Source: Knoxdaviesia capensis
Lineage: Eukaryota > Ascomycota > Sordariomycetes > Microascales > Gondwanamycetaceae
Direction of reading: 5' to 3'
Length of the DNA stretch: 64,000 nucleotides
Assembly (NCBI GenBank): GCA_001510575.1
Contig: LNGK01000004.1
Span: 2,788,667 to 2,852,666, forward strand
The notes beneath the pieces were generated by a model. It had not been told where the DNA came from and ran no database searches. It saw nothing but the letters and a program-made list of their open reading frames with translations. Positions 1 through 14,076 of this stretch are shown one piece after another. Each line of letters opens with the position of its first letter. Position 1 is the first letter of the stretch. Position numbers and translations under genes: made by a program.

Positions 1-359
1 AATATAGGAAAGGCGGTTAGAATTAGAAGCGTAACTTTATAGTTAATACTATTTATAAAGGTAAGGGGTAAAAAATAAGATAAGTAGTTAATAGCTATAA
101 AATACTATACTAGAATAGATAGGGGGAAAGCTTCCTTCTTATCCCCTATAGGATCTAGGCTTCCTCCCGTCTAGATCCCTAATACCTTCTAAGGCTTCCC
201 TTCCTATACTAGGCTCTTCGTAAATCTATATTACATCTATTATTATTCCCTAGGCTATTTACCGTAGCCTTATTCTTTATCATAAACTTCCGGCTATATA
301 AAGGATAATATAATATGAATTATTCTAATATTTAATAGAATTATATATAAAGGAATTTT

Positions 360-3300
360 AATTATATATAAAGGTATTTTAATCTAAATTCTTTAAAAAA
401 GAAGTAAAATACTTAGGATTTATAATTAGAAAATATGAAATAAAATAATTCTTAATAGATTGAAAACTACTATAGATTAGTAGATTAGCTAATATTAAGA
501 ATAGTAAGTAAAGAATAGTAATTAATAAGATAAGTAAACTATTACTAAGGATTTATATTAAAATACTTAGATATAATAATACTAATAATAGGCGTCTTAG
601 AGGGGAAGGATAAAAAGAATAAAAGAGCCTTAATAGAATAAGGAAAAGAATAAAAATTAGTATTTTAAAATGTTAAAAGAGGTATTCCTATCTATTTTAG
701 TTTTATAGAGCTAAGACGTAAAAGTGCTTATATGATTAGAAATAGACGCCCTATAAAAAGTAATATTAGGTATACTATTATAAGAAGAAAATAGGAAATA
801 ATATTTAATTAGATACTTCTTATGAAAACTCTTAGAGATATCTATAAAATAAGCTATTAAATAAATAATAAGAAATATAAGTAATTATATCTAATATAAA
901 ATATTAAGTTTACTTACTATATGGCTGAATAAGATTATCTAAAATATTAATAAATAATATAACGTTAAAGTATATTATAAAACTACTTATAAAAGATCTT
1001 AAAGGCGACTTTGCTAAATAGCTAATGAATTTTTAAGAATTTTATTTAATATACTTTAGAAATTTTTATTAACTTTTTTATAGGCTTATTAAATATAGTT
1101 AATACTTTGATAAAATAAAAATATAACGTAGCTATAGTTATAGTAGATTTTATAATAAGAACGGTATATTTTATACTAATTATAAAGAGACTGACTATAG
1201 TAAAATAAGTAGAAATTCTATATAAGGAAATAAAAATAAAGTATAATATATTAAAAGGTTCTATTTCTCATTAAGATAAGCTTTTTATAAATTCCAGAAA
1301 GAATGTTATAAAGTTAAGGAAAGTAAATAGAGATTATCTATTATATATTACTTATAGATAGATAGATACCTTTATAGAAAGAACTAATTAACAATTAAAA
1401 ACTTACTTAAGAGCTTACTATAAATAAGACCTATATTCCTAGCTAAGATTTATTAAAGACGTAGAATTTATAAGGAACTATTATATAAATTAAACTTTAA
1501 GAGTCTTACTATTTAAAGCCTTATATAGATACTATCTTAGACTTATAAATTTTATTTAGTTCTTAGGGATAGTTATAAGAATAAAAGAAAGAATTAAGAA
1601 ATTTATAGATATCTAATAGAGGATATAGAGTTTATAGGAATATACGTTATAAAACTAGAAAAGAAGATATAATTAAAGGTATATATTGAAAGCCTACTAA
1701 TTAAGGGATATAATAGGGTCAAATATAAAACGTTTCTAACTGAAGGAAAGTAAGTAAAAACTAGCTTCAATTAACGTATTAATAAAATGGTATAAAGTAT
1801 TAGTAGCTTTATATATAAAGTATAACTATAAAAAATATATATATCTGAATATATAACGCTTTCTCAGTTACGTTATTAAAGCCTTAATATAAAAAAGTTA
1901 TATAGATAACTCTCTTTAAATTAGAGGAATCTAAAAAAGAATAAGAAGTAAAATAAATTATTAATATAGAAAAAAGTAATAACCTTTTCTACATAGTTAA
2001 ATAGAAAGGATAGCCTATTAAATATAGTATATAGGAACTAAAGGGAAATCTAAAGAATACTTAATAGAAACTAAGATAATATAAAGAAACTATTTAATAT
2101 CAATATAAGAAATAAGATAAATAAAAGAAAGAAATACTTATATATACTTAAGAAAATAAATATATATATATATTAGCTAAAAGAGTCTTGAATATATAAG
2201 AAAAGTTAATAGAGGCTTACGTTAAGATTATAGAAAGAACTAAGTTAGCTTATAGATTAGCTGGTTTAATATAAGCTAAGAAAAGACGATTCGAAGTATA
2301 TAAGTCCTTACGTTAAAAGGGAATCTAATACTAACGATAAACCTTTAAATAGAGAGTATACTCTAAATAAGTATTTATTAAGGAGGAAAAAAGCTCTTAT
2401 TTAATTATAAAATATATAGTACTACTAATAATACTATTAACTTAGTTACCTATAGTAAAACGTATAAAGGGATAGTTTTAGAAGTTTAAGCTAATATTAA
2501 AGTAATACTTCAATACCTTCTTAGAAATAAGTTAATATTATTGTTCTAGAAGATAACTATAAGGAAGTAAGATAAAAGAATTAAGAATTAGAAGGTTTTG
2601 AAAGGTAATTAAAGATTCTATAATAGTATTTAGTTTATTAGTTTATTGAAGACGCTACGTTATTTGAACGTAGAAAGTAAAAGACATAAATCTAAAAACT
2701 CCTAACAAAAGACCTTATATAGCTAGCGTTATAGGAATAAGGTCTTAATTCTAGTAGATAAACTAATAAGTAAGCTTTTATTAAAAACGAGCCTTAGAAA
2801 GAGCTATAGCTTAAAATAAAAATGGAACCTAAGCTAATAAATAGAGACTTAGAAAGATATCTAATGAAATTCTTAGAAAGTTTAGAAATAAGACTAAGAA
2901 TAGAGTTAAGTTACTAGTAATAATAAGCCCTTTTAAGAAAGAAATAAGAAAAAGTCTCGTTAAAAACCTTAAAATCTATAGTTAAACTCTAAAGGAATTA
3001 AAAACAAATATAAATATATTAAGTATAATTATAAAGAATGAAGTCAACTCGCTAGTAAGCTATTCTAAAAAGATAAATTAGGTAAAAAAGAGCTTAGGGA
3101 ACGCCCCTATTGTAGATATACTATACGTTATCATAGAGATATATATAAATAAAGTAAGAAGAATAAGGCTTATCGCTAAAGCTTACTCCCTAATTAATAA
3201 TACGGTTATAAGTAAAATAGTTAATATATTCTAAAGGAATTAAAATAAAAGGATTAATAGTAGCTATAATAGAAATAATGAAAATAATAATATCTAAGAT

Positions 3301-4008
3301 ATTTTAAAAGAGATATAAAAAAATAATTAAAGTAATAAATAAGATAAAAAAGAAAAGGAAAATATTAGATCCTATCTTTAAAGAAAGAAGGGGGGAAAGT
3401 AGATATACCTAAAGAATCCATTATTAAAAGAAAAGCTTTAAGAAAAGCTTAGACTATTAATAAATATTCTAAAAATAGATAATGTAAAACCTAAACTATT
3501 ACCTTAAGTAATATAGAAACCTCTTACTATATTTTAAGATATAGAAATATAAAACTAGAGGACTAGATACTAATAGAAAATAAAAATTACTAAGAGATAG
3601 TAATAAGATATCGCTTCTTAAAAAGAAAAAGAAAAACTAGTAATATAAGTAAAAGTACTAAGTAAGGATAGAGACCTTAAGTAATATAAAGAATAAACTA
3701 GAACTTAAGATATCTAGGAGATGAGTTAAACCTTAAAGCTTAATAAAGGGATTATAATAATAACTAAGGAGTACCTTAGATCTTAGCTAGCTATACCTAT
3801 AAGAAAACTCTATAAGAATAGAATCGGTCCTCTAATTTAATTCCAATATGAGGAGGAGATAAAAAAGGGGTTAAGGAAATGAAATTAAAAATAAAAAAGA
3901 AATTTCTTATAAGTTAATGGAACTTAGAAGAGATTAACCTATCTTAATAACTAATACTTTAGTTAAACCTTTATCTCTTATAAAAGACTTCCTTTAAAAA
4001 CCGTAATA
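360..4008 (+). mobile_element. Ty3/gypsy-type remnant, copy A (5'-truncated, RIP-mutated)
   Basis: This block aligns by eye, in the same orientation, with bases about 6460-9605. Shared anchors include the segments at 361-600 and 6461-6660, the integrase stretch at 1130-1270 and 7360-7480, a GCCCCTAT-containing segment at 3105 and 8670, and the end segments at 3768-4008 and 9349-9605. The stretch at about 1130-1180 reads like the integrase core (IVIVDF, then a tract matching the usual 'REI..YG.P..I.SD' region). Copy A starts after the reverse transcriptase core and shows many stops. Exact ends and LTRs could not be fixed. Confidence 0.65.
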
Positions 4009-4099
4009 TTAATTATCTTCTTTTTTAACCGTATTAAATTTAATTAAGAATACTTAGTATTATTCTTTAACTTAACTATAACCCTAAATACTTAATAAA

Positions 4100-7000
4100 T
4101 CCCTTAATATATTAGCTTAAGCTATATTAATACTTACCCCTTATAAGCGAGGAGTCCCTAAGAAAGATTAATATAATTAAAATTAATTAGGAAATAACTA
4201 TAGATAAATAAAGAGAGTTTAAAAAGAATATAATAGTTAAAGAAGTTATTATAGAAGTTGTAAAGTATTTTAGTAATATCTGATAGCGAAATACTATATA
4301 AGCGCTTATAATAATTTAGAAAAGTATAGAAGCTAGATTTAAGCCCTAACTAAGGTAGCTATAAGAGATTATAGAAACCCTCTAGATAAAGTTAAGAAGA
4401 TTAAGATAAAATCTTAAACCTGATATATCATGTAAAGAAAACTATTTAACATAAACTTAAGGATTATTTAGATACTTTTAAAAAAAATTTAAACTAGATC
4501 TTCTTAATTATAAAGATTAATATAGTTATTTAATAAAATATCTATTTTAAGGTTAACTCTATAAGTAAACTAATATAGAGGTACTAATAGTTTACGTTAT
4601 AAAAATATACCTATTATTTAAGAATAAAGTTACAGAGTATAGACTTATGTTACTTGAACTTGGGTATATAGATAATAAGAGATTAATAGACTTTATAATA
4701 AAATACTCTAGTATTATTTCTCATATAGATCCTATAAAGTTTAATAATTACTTAAAAAACTATAGATATTACTAAGTTTCTTATTAAACTTAATTAATAA
4801 AACGCTAAACTATAAAAGAGAGGATTTCTTAAAAAATCTAGATTCTCTTATAGAAATTACTAATAAGATAGAGAGAATCGCTAGTTTAATAAATAAAATA
4901 TATGGAAAACTATAACTTTTGAAAGAACTAAAGATAAGCTATAGCTATTACTTAAAAGAACTAAACTTAGTTAGTTATAATATAAGATTTATAGAAAAAC
5001 CAATTATAAATAAGAAGACTGCTTCTTTATAGTATTAAATAACTCTATTCTTGTTTAGAAGATATATAGTTATTATAAGAAAGATAGTTACTAACATACG
5101 TATTAGATTAAAAATCTAAATCAAAAACTTATCTAAAAGGTTATCTATATCTAGAACGTTAATACTATAAAAGGAGCTAAAAAAAGAAAGTTTTCTTTAT
5201 CATTAGTTAGAAAATAATAAGGTATCTTAATAAAGTTAAGATTTAGGACGCTAATAACTATAAAGGTATATAGTATATTAATAGCGATATATAAAATTAA
5301 GGTATAATAAAATTGACGAGAAATAGAAATAGATTTAGATATAAGAGCTAACTTATATATAGTTGATAAAGAGTTAGTAATATAACTATAACTTACTTAT
5401 AATAGAGAGCGTATTTAGTTAAGAACTTTCAAATAAGAAAAGTCTAAAATAACTTATATATACGATATAGATAATAAAATAAAATCTATCATTAATATAA
5501 AATAAAAAATCCTAATTAGATATGTTATAATTAAAAAAACTTATAAGACTTAATTCTCTATTTTAAAAAATAATTTTTTTAAAAATCTAAGCTATTATAG
5601 ACTTAGAAGTAAATAAGTTATAATCTAGAGATAAAGCCTAAAGGTAAGATAAAAAACTAATTAGAAAGAAAATAAGTAAAAAAACTTTAGAATGATATTT
5701 ACTCTATAGGATCCGTTTAAAAAATAGATAGAATAAAGGAAGAAGAAGAAGACATAATTGAACCTGATAGAGTTCTAATTCTTGGAATATTTAAGAGATT
5801 TCTATATCTTCGATTTAAAAAATATAAAAGTATATCTTTTAATTAAAGATATTAAATATCTTATTAATTTAATAAAAAGAAAATAAATATTAAGTAATAT
5901 TATATATATAATTAATATAAAATAAGTAGTTATATCTGGAGAATACTTAGAGATAAAAACATTTAGAATAATAGAATAAGATTATCGAAAAGCCTTTTTA
6001 ACGCGCCTATAATATTCGTTCTAAAGAAAGATAAGTCTATCTATATCTATATCGATTATAAAAGCTTAAACGAGATAAGTACTAAAAATAATATTACGTT
6101 CTTATAAATTAAAGAAATTAATAAATAGCTTAACTAATATAAAGTATACTATAAATTAGATCTAAGAGAATTTTATTATTAGATCGAGATTAAACGAAGA
6201 GATAAGTAGAAGATAGCGCTTAATACTAAGTATAGATACTTTAAATACCTCATTATACCTTTTAGATTTACTAGAGTTCTTAGTATTTTCTTAAACTTTA
6301 TTTACTAAGCTTTAGCTAGTTATATAGACGTCTTATATATTATATATTCAAATAATATCTTAATATTCTTAAAAAAATATAAAAGATTATAGAAAGTATC
6401 TGAAACTAATTATAGAAAGGCTATAGGTTTTTAACTTATACGTAAAAGCCTTTGAATATAAATTCTTCAAAAAAAGAAGTAGAATACTCAGGATTTAAAA
6501 TAAGAAAATATAAGATAAAGATAATTCTAGATAAACTTAGAACTATCATAGATTAGCTTACGTTAAGAACAGTAAATAAGGTATAAGAACTAATAAGATA
6601 AATAAACTATTATTAAAATTTTATATTAAAATACTTAGATATAGTTATACTAATAATATGCTTTTTAAAAAAAGAAAGATAAAAATATAAAAAATCCCCG
6701 ATCGATAAAATAAGTAAAAGAATAGAAATTAGTATTAAAAATATTAAAAGAAATATTCCTATCGACTTTTGTTATATAGTTAACACGTAGAAGTACCTAT
6801 AAGGTTAGAAATAAATACCTTATAGAAAGTTATATTAAGTATATTATTATAAGAATAAGATAAGAATAAGATGAGAAATAGTATCTAATTAGATACTTCT
6901 TCTTATTAAAGCTTTTAGATACATCTAGATATATCTATTAAATAATAATAAATATAAGTAATTATATCTAATAGAAAATATTAGGTAAACTTATTATATA

Positions 7001-9615
7001 ACTTATTAAGATTATTCAAGATACTAACTAACTATATGGCGTTAAAATATATTATAAAATTACTTATAGAAATATTAGAAGCTACTTAACTAAATAGGTA
7101 ACAGATCTTTAAGAATTTTATCATATTATTAGGTATTAATTAAGTTTATAGAACTTAATAAATAAATTATTTAGAAGGCTAGATTATATAGAGTAAGAGA
7201 TCCCTATACTAGATACGTGAGATACCTTAGAAGAAATACTTTATTTAAGATAATGTAATATCTTATCTAAGAGAGAGGGGGGGGTAAAATATGAAAAGTA
7301 AAAGAGTATAAAATATAAAAGAAGACTTAATTAAGAAGAGAAAAATTACTACCATATAGTTATTATTTTTATTATAATTATAAAGATACTTATTATAATA
7401 GAATACGTAAAATTCTTTATAAGGAAATAAACGTCAAGTATAATATATTAAAAGGTATTATATTAAATTAAGATAAGTTTTTTATTTTAAAATTATAAAA
7501 GAATTCTCTGAAGTTAAGTAAATTAAATAAAGATTATCTATTATATATTACTTATAGATAAATATCCTTATAAAAAGAATTAACTAGGAATTAGAAACTT
7601 ATTAAAAGTTTATTATAAATAAGACCTATACACTTGACTAAGCTTCTTCTGAGACGTAGAATTCGCTAAGAACTATTATATAAATTAGACCCTAGGGGTT
7701 TTATTATTTAAAGCCTTATATAGATACTATCTATAGCTTATAGAATACGTAAAGTTCTTAGGGATACTTATAAAAGTCAAAGAAAGAATCAAAAAACTTA
7801 TAGATATTAAGTAAAATATATAAAGTTTATAAGAATATATATTATAAAACTCGAAAAGAAGATATAATAAATAATCTATATTAAAAACCTACTAGTTAAG
7901 GGATATAATAAAATTAAATATATATTTACTTTATATTAGAAAGGTTAATAGAAACTAACTTTAGTTAGAATACTAATATAGATTATATAGAATATAAGTT
8001 GCCTTATATACGAAATATAACTATTAAAAAAAATATATATATATATATAACGTTTTCTTAGTTACGTTATTAGAGCCTTAATACAGAGAAGTCTCTTAGA
8101 TAACTCTCTTAGAATTAAGGGAGTTTAAAGAAGAATAAGAACTAGAATAAATTATTAATATAAAAAAAGATAATAATAGCCTTTTTTACTTAGTTAAGTA
8201 AAAAGGATAACTTATTAAATACAGTACATAGGAACTAGGAGAAAATCTAAAGAATACTTAATAGAAACTAAGATAATATAAAGAAACTATTTAGTATAAA
8301 TATAAGAAATAAAATAAATAAAAAAGATACTTATATATACTTAAGTAGATAAGTCCGTATATTACCTAAAAAAAGCCTAAAACTAAAGAAGAGAACTTAG
8401 ATTAATAGGTAGAGACTTAGAAAGATATCTAGCTAACTTCTTAAAGGCCTTAGAGATAAGATTAAGAATAGAATTAAGTTAATAACGATAATAAGCCCCT
8501 TTAAAAAAGAAATAAGAAGAAGTCTTATTAAGAACCTTAAAATCTATAAAGAAACTCTAAAAGAACTAAATATAAATATAGATATATTAGATATAACTAT
8601 AAAATATAGGGTTAATTTATTAGTTAGCTATTTTGAAAAGATAAGTTAAGTAAGAAAGAGCTTAGGGAGCGCCCCTATCGTGGATATAATAAACGTTATA
8701 ATAAAAATTTATATAAATAAAATAATAAGGATAAAGCTTATTTACTAAAGCCTACTCCTTAATTAATAAGGTTATAAGTATAATATTTTAAGTAAGTAAA
8801 AGGTATTAAAATATAAGGATTAAAAGTAACTGTAATAAAATAATAATATCTAATATATTTTAAAAGAGATACTAAGAATAATTGAAATAATAGATAAGAT
8901 AGAAAAAAAAGGGAAAATACTAGATCTTATCCCTAAAGAAAGAAATGGGGAAAGTAGATATACTTAAAAGAAGCTATTATCAGAAGAATACCTACTATAA
9001 AAGCTTAGATTATTAAAAGAAATAAATAAATATTTTAAAAGTAAATAATCTAAAAGTCTAAACCGTTCCTTTGAGTAATATAAAAGCCTCTTACTATATT
9101 AAAATCTAAGAGATAGTAATAAAAAAATAAAGGATTAGATATTAAGAAAAGTTACTAAGAGATAATAATAACGTTACTTTTTAAAAGAAAAAGTAAATTA
9201 TAATACTATAACTAGTAATATAAGTAGAAGTATAGAATAAGGGTAGAGATCCTAAGTAATATAAAGAATAAACTAGTAATAAAACTTAAGATACCTAAGA
9301 GATAGGTTAAACCTTAAGACTTTACAAAGGGATTATAATAATAACTAAGGAGTACCTTAGATCTTAGTTAGCTATACCTATAAGAAAACTCTATAAGAAT
9401 AGAGTTAGCCCTTAATCTAACTCCGATATAAGGAGGAGATAGAAAAAAGGGATAAGGAAATAAACTATAAATAAAACAGAAATTTCCTATGAATTTAATA
9501 GAACTTAAAGAGACTAAGGAAGATCTCTAACCTTATAATATACTTACCTTAATAACTAATACTTAGAGTTAAACCTTTATGTCTTATAAAAGACTTCTTT
9601 TTAAAACGGTAATAG
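4100..9615 (+). mobile_element. Ty3/gypsy-type remnant, copy B with reverse transcriptase and integrase
   Basis: Conceptual translation at about 6030-6300 gives, with stops, IDYKSLNEI, then KVYYKLDLREFYY, then TKYRYFKYLIIPF. This matches the Ty3/gypsy reverse transcriptase core. The polymerase box follows at about 6337-6372 as IIYSNNILIF, where YxDD has become YSNN, the change expected from G-to-A RIP. Integrase-like sequence follows at about 7360-7480, so the order RT then IN fits Ty3/gypsy. A gag/protease part presumably lies in 4100-5900 but I could not recognise it. The left end is approximate. About 170 bases near 7130-7300 have no obvious counterpart in copy A. Confidence 0.65.
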
Positions 9616-9629
9616 AGGTTTTATAATTT

Positions 9630-11800
9630 AATATAGTATATTAATATTTATCAAGTCTAATTAATATACCTATTATACTTCTATCTTCTAATTTAGTAAT
9701 ATAAGAAGATGTATTCTTATAATAGTATCTTAAACTAAATACTCTAATATTTAAGATGTTAGCTATTTTTCCGAATTTTATCTTATATAGTATTTTATTA
9801 CATGAAGCTTTATAAAGTAGTCTATTAAAAATATATAGTATAATAAGTTATACATCCCTAATATTCCATTAGTATCTTAGGTTATTAATATAACCCTGAT
9901 TTTATTAAATAAAGTTCTATTTATTCTCTTAACTAATCTATTTAGTGCTAAGGTACTAGGAGGATTCGTCTAATATATTATTCCGTCCTTTATATATATA
10001 CTCTTAGAGTTATTATTTATATATTTAGTTCTATTATTCGTTTTTAATATATAAACTCTATATCGGTTTTGATTATTTTTTGCTCTTTATTTAAAATCTA
10101 CAAACGTACTATATACCTAAGCTTTAGCTATAAGTAATTATATTTCTAAATATCTAGTAAAGGTATCTAGAAACGTTATAGTATACTTATTATTATTAAT
10201 ACTAGCTAATACTTAGCTAATAACGAGATATTACTTTTTCTAAATATTAAGTATAAAGAGAATTATTATTCCGATATATTCTTTATATATATATATTCTT
10301 AGGAAGCTAGATATTATTTTATTTTATTATATTAGTATTTACGTAACTTAGTCGTCTATACTATTTTATATAGTTACTAAGGACGTTATCTTCTTCTATT
10401 GTATTTAGTATTTAAATACTAGTAATATTACAAGAAAAGCTATTATTTTTATAAATATCGAAAAGTAAATAATATAAGTTATCTTTCTTATATCCCTTTA
10501 TTATCAGTTTATTAGTTTTATCATTATACATAGATATATAGTTATTAAACATAACTATTCTTTTACTTATTAGCTTATTAGTACTTATTAGGTTAATACC
10601 TAATTAAGGGATATATAGATAGTCTTTTGAAATAAAGGTATTATTTTTATAACTAACTCTAATATCTCCTATAAGGCTATATATCTAATAATATAAGCCT
10701 TTCCTTACTTAACTATCTTATTATAATTCTAGATATAGAAAATCGTTATTAGATACTACGTACGTAGTAGTAGCTATATCTAGATATAGGTTATTATATT
10801 AGTCTTCATTTTTATTTAGAACTATAGATATAGTTATTAGTATTAGTATTAGTTATTAGAGGTCTAGAGTTAGATAGTATAGTATTTACTTCGATAGTAT
10901 TATTAGATTTATTGGATAGATCTTAGTTAGGTCTTTTAATATCGTTAATAACGTTAGCGGTATTAGGTATGTATCTTTATTATTAGGTAAGGTATTATTA
11001 GTATGCTACTATAATAAGGCCTTATCTAGATACTTAACATAGTTATTCTCTAATATATAATTAATAATATAGTACTAGTTATAAGCCTTAGTATTAGTAT
11101 TAGTATTCTTCTTATTAAAGCTCTTATTAACCCTATACTTATTAAAAGTATTAGTATTATTATTCTTATTTTAGTTCTTATTCTTAGTATTTAAGAATAA
11201 GACTTTATCTAATTCAATTCAATAAAGAATCTTTTAGATTTATCTATAATATTAGTCTAGAGCTTTTTAAGCGTACCTTTATTTAAAGGTATTAGTATTC
11301 CTATAAATCTATATAGTATTAGAACGATAGCTTTCAAAGCTATTATTTAAGTTATTAAGTACGTAGCTTATAATAAACTTATAGGGAAATCTTAAATCCC
11401 AAGTATTTATTTTATTATTAAATTCCTCTATCTTTAAGATAAAGGTTTCTATATTATTATTATATCTCTCTAAATTAGTATTTAAAAAAGACGTAATAGT
11501 ATTAAGATTAATAGTAGAACCTATAGGGTCATATATAGATTCTAGGGTCTTCTAAACTCTAAAAGTACTAGTAATATTAGAAAGTTAGATAAGGGGTCTA
11601 TCTTTAATAATTAGTTAAATAAGTTAAAGGGCTATAGTATTATCCTCTTTCTAATTATTAATCTAATTGATATCTAATTCTATATTAGATAATAAAGTAT
11701 TAATAACGCTTTCCTTAATAAGAAGGGTTTTTACTCTGATAGCTTGAAGCTTATAGTTACTTAAGCCTTTAAGCTTTTAAATTTATTATTTCTAAGAATT
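9630..11800 (-). mobile_element. Ty1/copia-type remnant with integrase core (RIP-mutated)
   Basis: Reading the minus strand at about 10195-9895 gives TITFLDTFTRYLEI, then a stretch with KTNNRTKYINN, then KDGIIY, TNPPSTLALNRL and KRINRTLF. This is the Ty1/copia integrase core (D...D..E region with 'NGTEY', 'DNGI.HQ.S.PYTPQQNG..ER.NRTL'). Asp has become Asn in the second catalytic position (TDNG to TNNR), as expected from RIP. The reverse transcriptase part that should follow is missing where the sequence joins the end of gypsy copy B near 9.62 kb, so the element is truncated or was interrupted. The right limit is a guess. Confidence 0.6.
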
Positions 11801-12067
11801 TATTTTTTAATATAGAATATTAATAGTATATATATATAGTATAATATTCGATTCGATAGGTAGTTATCGAGTATTTAATAAAAGAAATAGATATTTTAAT
11901 AAAATATTATTAATATATTTTAATAGAATAAATAACTATTTAATAAAAGAATCAAAACTTTTCATAGAAATCGATAGAATAAGAAGGTATTTAATTAAAG
12001 AGGAATCGATAGAATAAGAAGGTATTTAATCAAAGAGGTAGGTATTTTAGTAGATCTTTAATATTAG

Positions 12068-12145
12068 TATTATTATTATTATTATTATTACTATTATTAC
12101 TATTATTACTATTATTATTATTATTACTATTATTATTATTATTAC

Positions 12146-12187
<42 letters not shown>
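12068..12187. repeat. ATT/ATC-type trinucleotide microsatellite
   Basis: About 120 bases of nearly uninterrupted (TAT)n with interspersed TAC units inside the RIP island. It has no coding context. Confidence 0.9.
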
Positions 12188-12188
<1 letters not shown>

Positions 12189-12849
12189 ATTCTAATCTTA
12201 TTTAAATATTTACTCTTCTAGGCTTATAGCCTATTAATATAGTATAGGTTACGGTAGTATTTATAGGGAAGTTAGAATAGATAGAATAATAAGAGCGTTT
12301 ATAGAATATATTAGTATAATAGTATTTAGTAGATAAAATAATGATTATCTAATAATTATCTAATAAGTATATAATAATTGGATTAATAGATAATAATTAA
12401 ATAATAATAGAATTCATAGAATATTAAGTTATTTATAGTTATAATAATATATATATATTATTAGATATAAGGAAAATTTTCTATAATATCTTAGTTATAT
12501 AATAGCGTATTATATAGTAGTTATACGATAACGTATTTACTTTTATTATTAATAGGTATATATAGGTATTTATACTATATATAACGGGGTTCTTAGTAAA
12601 TAATAGTTACTAGTATAAGAATTTATATTTATATATTATATTATATATATATTTTAGTAACTTCTTACTAAATAGTAATTATAGTAATTATTATTATTTA
12701 TTTCTTATTATTCCTTATAACCTTTATAAGATTAGATATTAGAAAGAAGATAATATAATAGCTCTTTTACTTATTTAATTAATTATCGAAGATAAACTAC
12801 TTATTTAACTTTCTAATACTACTAGTGCTTTTAAGGCCTAGACCGCCCT

Positions 12850-12889
12850 AGAATCTATATATAACCCTACGGGTTTTACTATAGATTCT
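12850..12889. repeat. Perfect 10-bp inverted repeat (hairpin) next to a TIR element
   Basis: AGAATCTATA at 12850-12859 is repeated inverted as TATAGATTCT at 12880-12889. A second nested inverted pair (AACCC, TAC loop, GGGTT) lies between them. It sits 9 bases left of the inverted-repeat element at 12898 and may be the end of another element. Confidence 0.6.
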
Positions 12890-12897
12890 AATATTAT

Positions 12898-14076
12898 TAC
12901 CCGTGCCACGCACCTACTAAAGTAGGTGCTCTATACTAAGATAAACTAATTACTAAAATAAACTACTCTCCTTATTTTTAACTATAGATTTTATTTTAAC
13001 TATAACTACCTATCTCTTTAACTATTTTAGTTTCTTTCCTATCTTATAGATAAGTAAGTAGTAGATCGAGTTTACTTATAGTACGTTATTTCCGCGCTAT
13101 AAGTACCGTTTTAGTAATAATACGCTTAAAACGTCTATATAACCGTTCTTCCGCTACCTTAACTACTTATATTACTTATACCTCCGTATCTTCTTTCCGC
13201 TATATAATAAGCTCCTATACGTCTTCGATAGTAAGCGTATTACTTAACTATAGCTAAGTATTAGTTTTAGAACGAGCTAAGTAACGTATTTATTTAGAAC
13301 GCCTTATCTTATTAAGATATTACCTCGATAGTAATAGCTAACTCTCTATTAGCTAGTATAGCTAGATATTAAGCTCGCTTTCTCTTAGTAAGAAATAAGC
13401 TAGCTTTACTAACTCTAATTTAAAAACTAGTCTTATCTATATTCTATATCTAATAACGCGATTCTATAAGTCTAGATAGTATCTTATAAGTAATAAAAGT
13501 ACTCTTTAACGCGAGGAAGGTCTTTATTAACTTACTAATTAGTATCTAAGAGAGTTTACTATATAACTAGATATCTATATCTCTTAATAAAGTAAGTTAC
13601 TTAGTTTTCTCTAATAAGCTAAAACTTATATAGATAGAAATAAGTAGTAAGTATAAGCTTTAATAGATAACTAGATTAACTTACTCTAGCTAATTAATAT
13701 ATCTATAAATAGTAACTTCCTTAATAATAATAAGCTTTATATTTAAAGCTACTTACTTCTACTCTAGCTTATTATTAATATACTTATTATAATAGCGTAT
13801 AAAAGTAGGGTATAAGATATTAAAGCGCTTCGTAACGGAATAAAGAAAGCTATCTAAATTATCTAGCTTATACTAGATAGCCTCTTATATAATAGTTCGT
13901 TAAGTAGCTATTTAAATAAGGTATTAAAAAATATAAAAAGTAAGAAAATAAAGTATAGAATAGAGAGGTAGGAAGAGGAAGAAGTTCTATAGTTAAAAAT
14001 AAGGAGAGTAGTTTATTTTAGTAATTAGTTTATCTTAGTATAGAGCACCTACTTTAGTAGGTACGTAGCACGGGTA
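12898..14076. mobile_element. DNA-transposon-like element with ~88-bp terminal inverted repeats
   Basis: The left end (from TACCCGTGCCACG) is repeated in inverted orientation at the right end (to CACGGGTA at 14076) over about 88 bases, with only about two mismatches near the tip, both of transition type. Each arm contains a hairpin: CACCTACT-AA-AGTAGGTG on the left and a nearly identical copy on the right. TA stands at both outer borders, which would fit a TA target duplication as in Tc1/mariner-type elements. The 1.0-kb interior is RIP-mutated, and I could not recognise a transposase, so it may be a decayed autonomous copy or a non-autonomous element. Confidence 0.75.
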
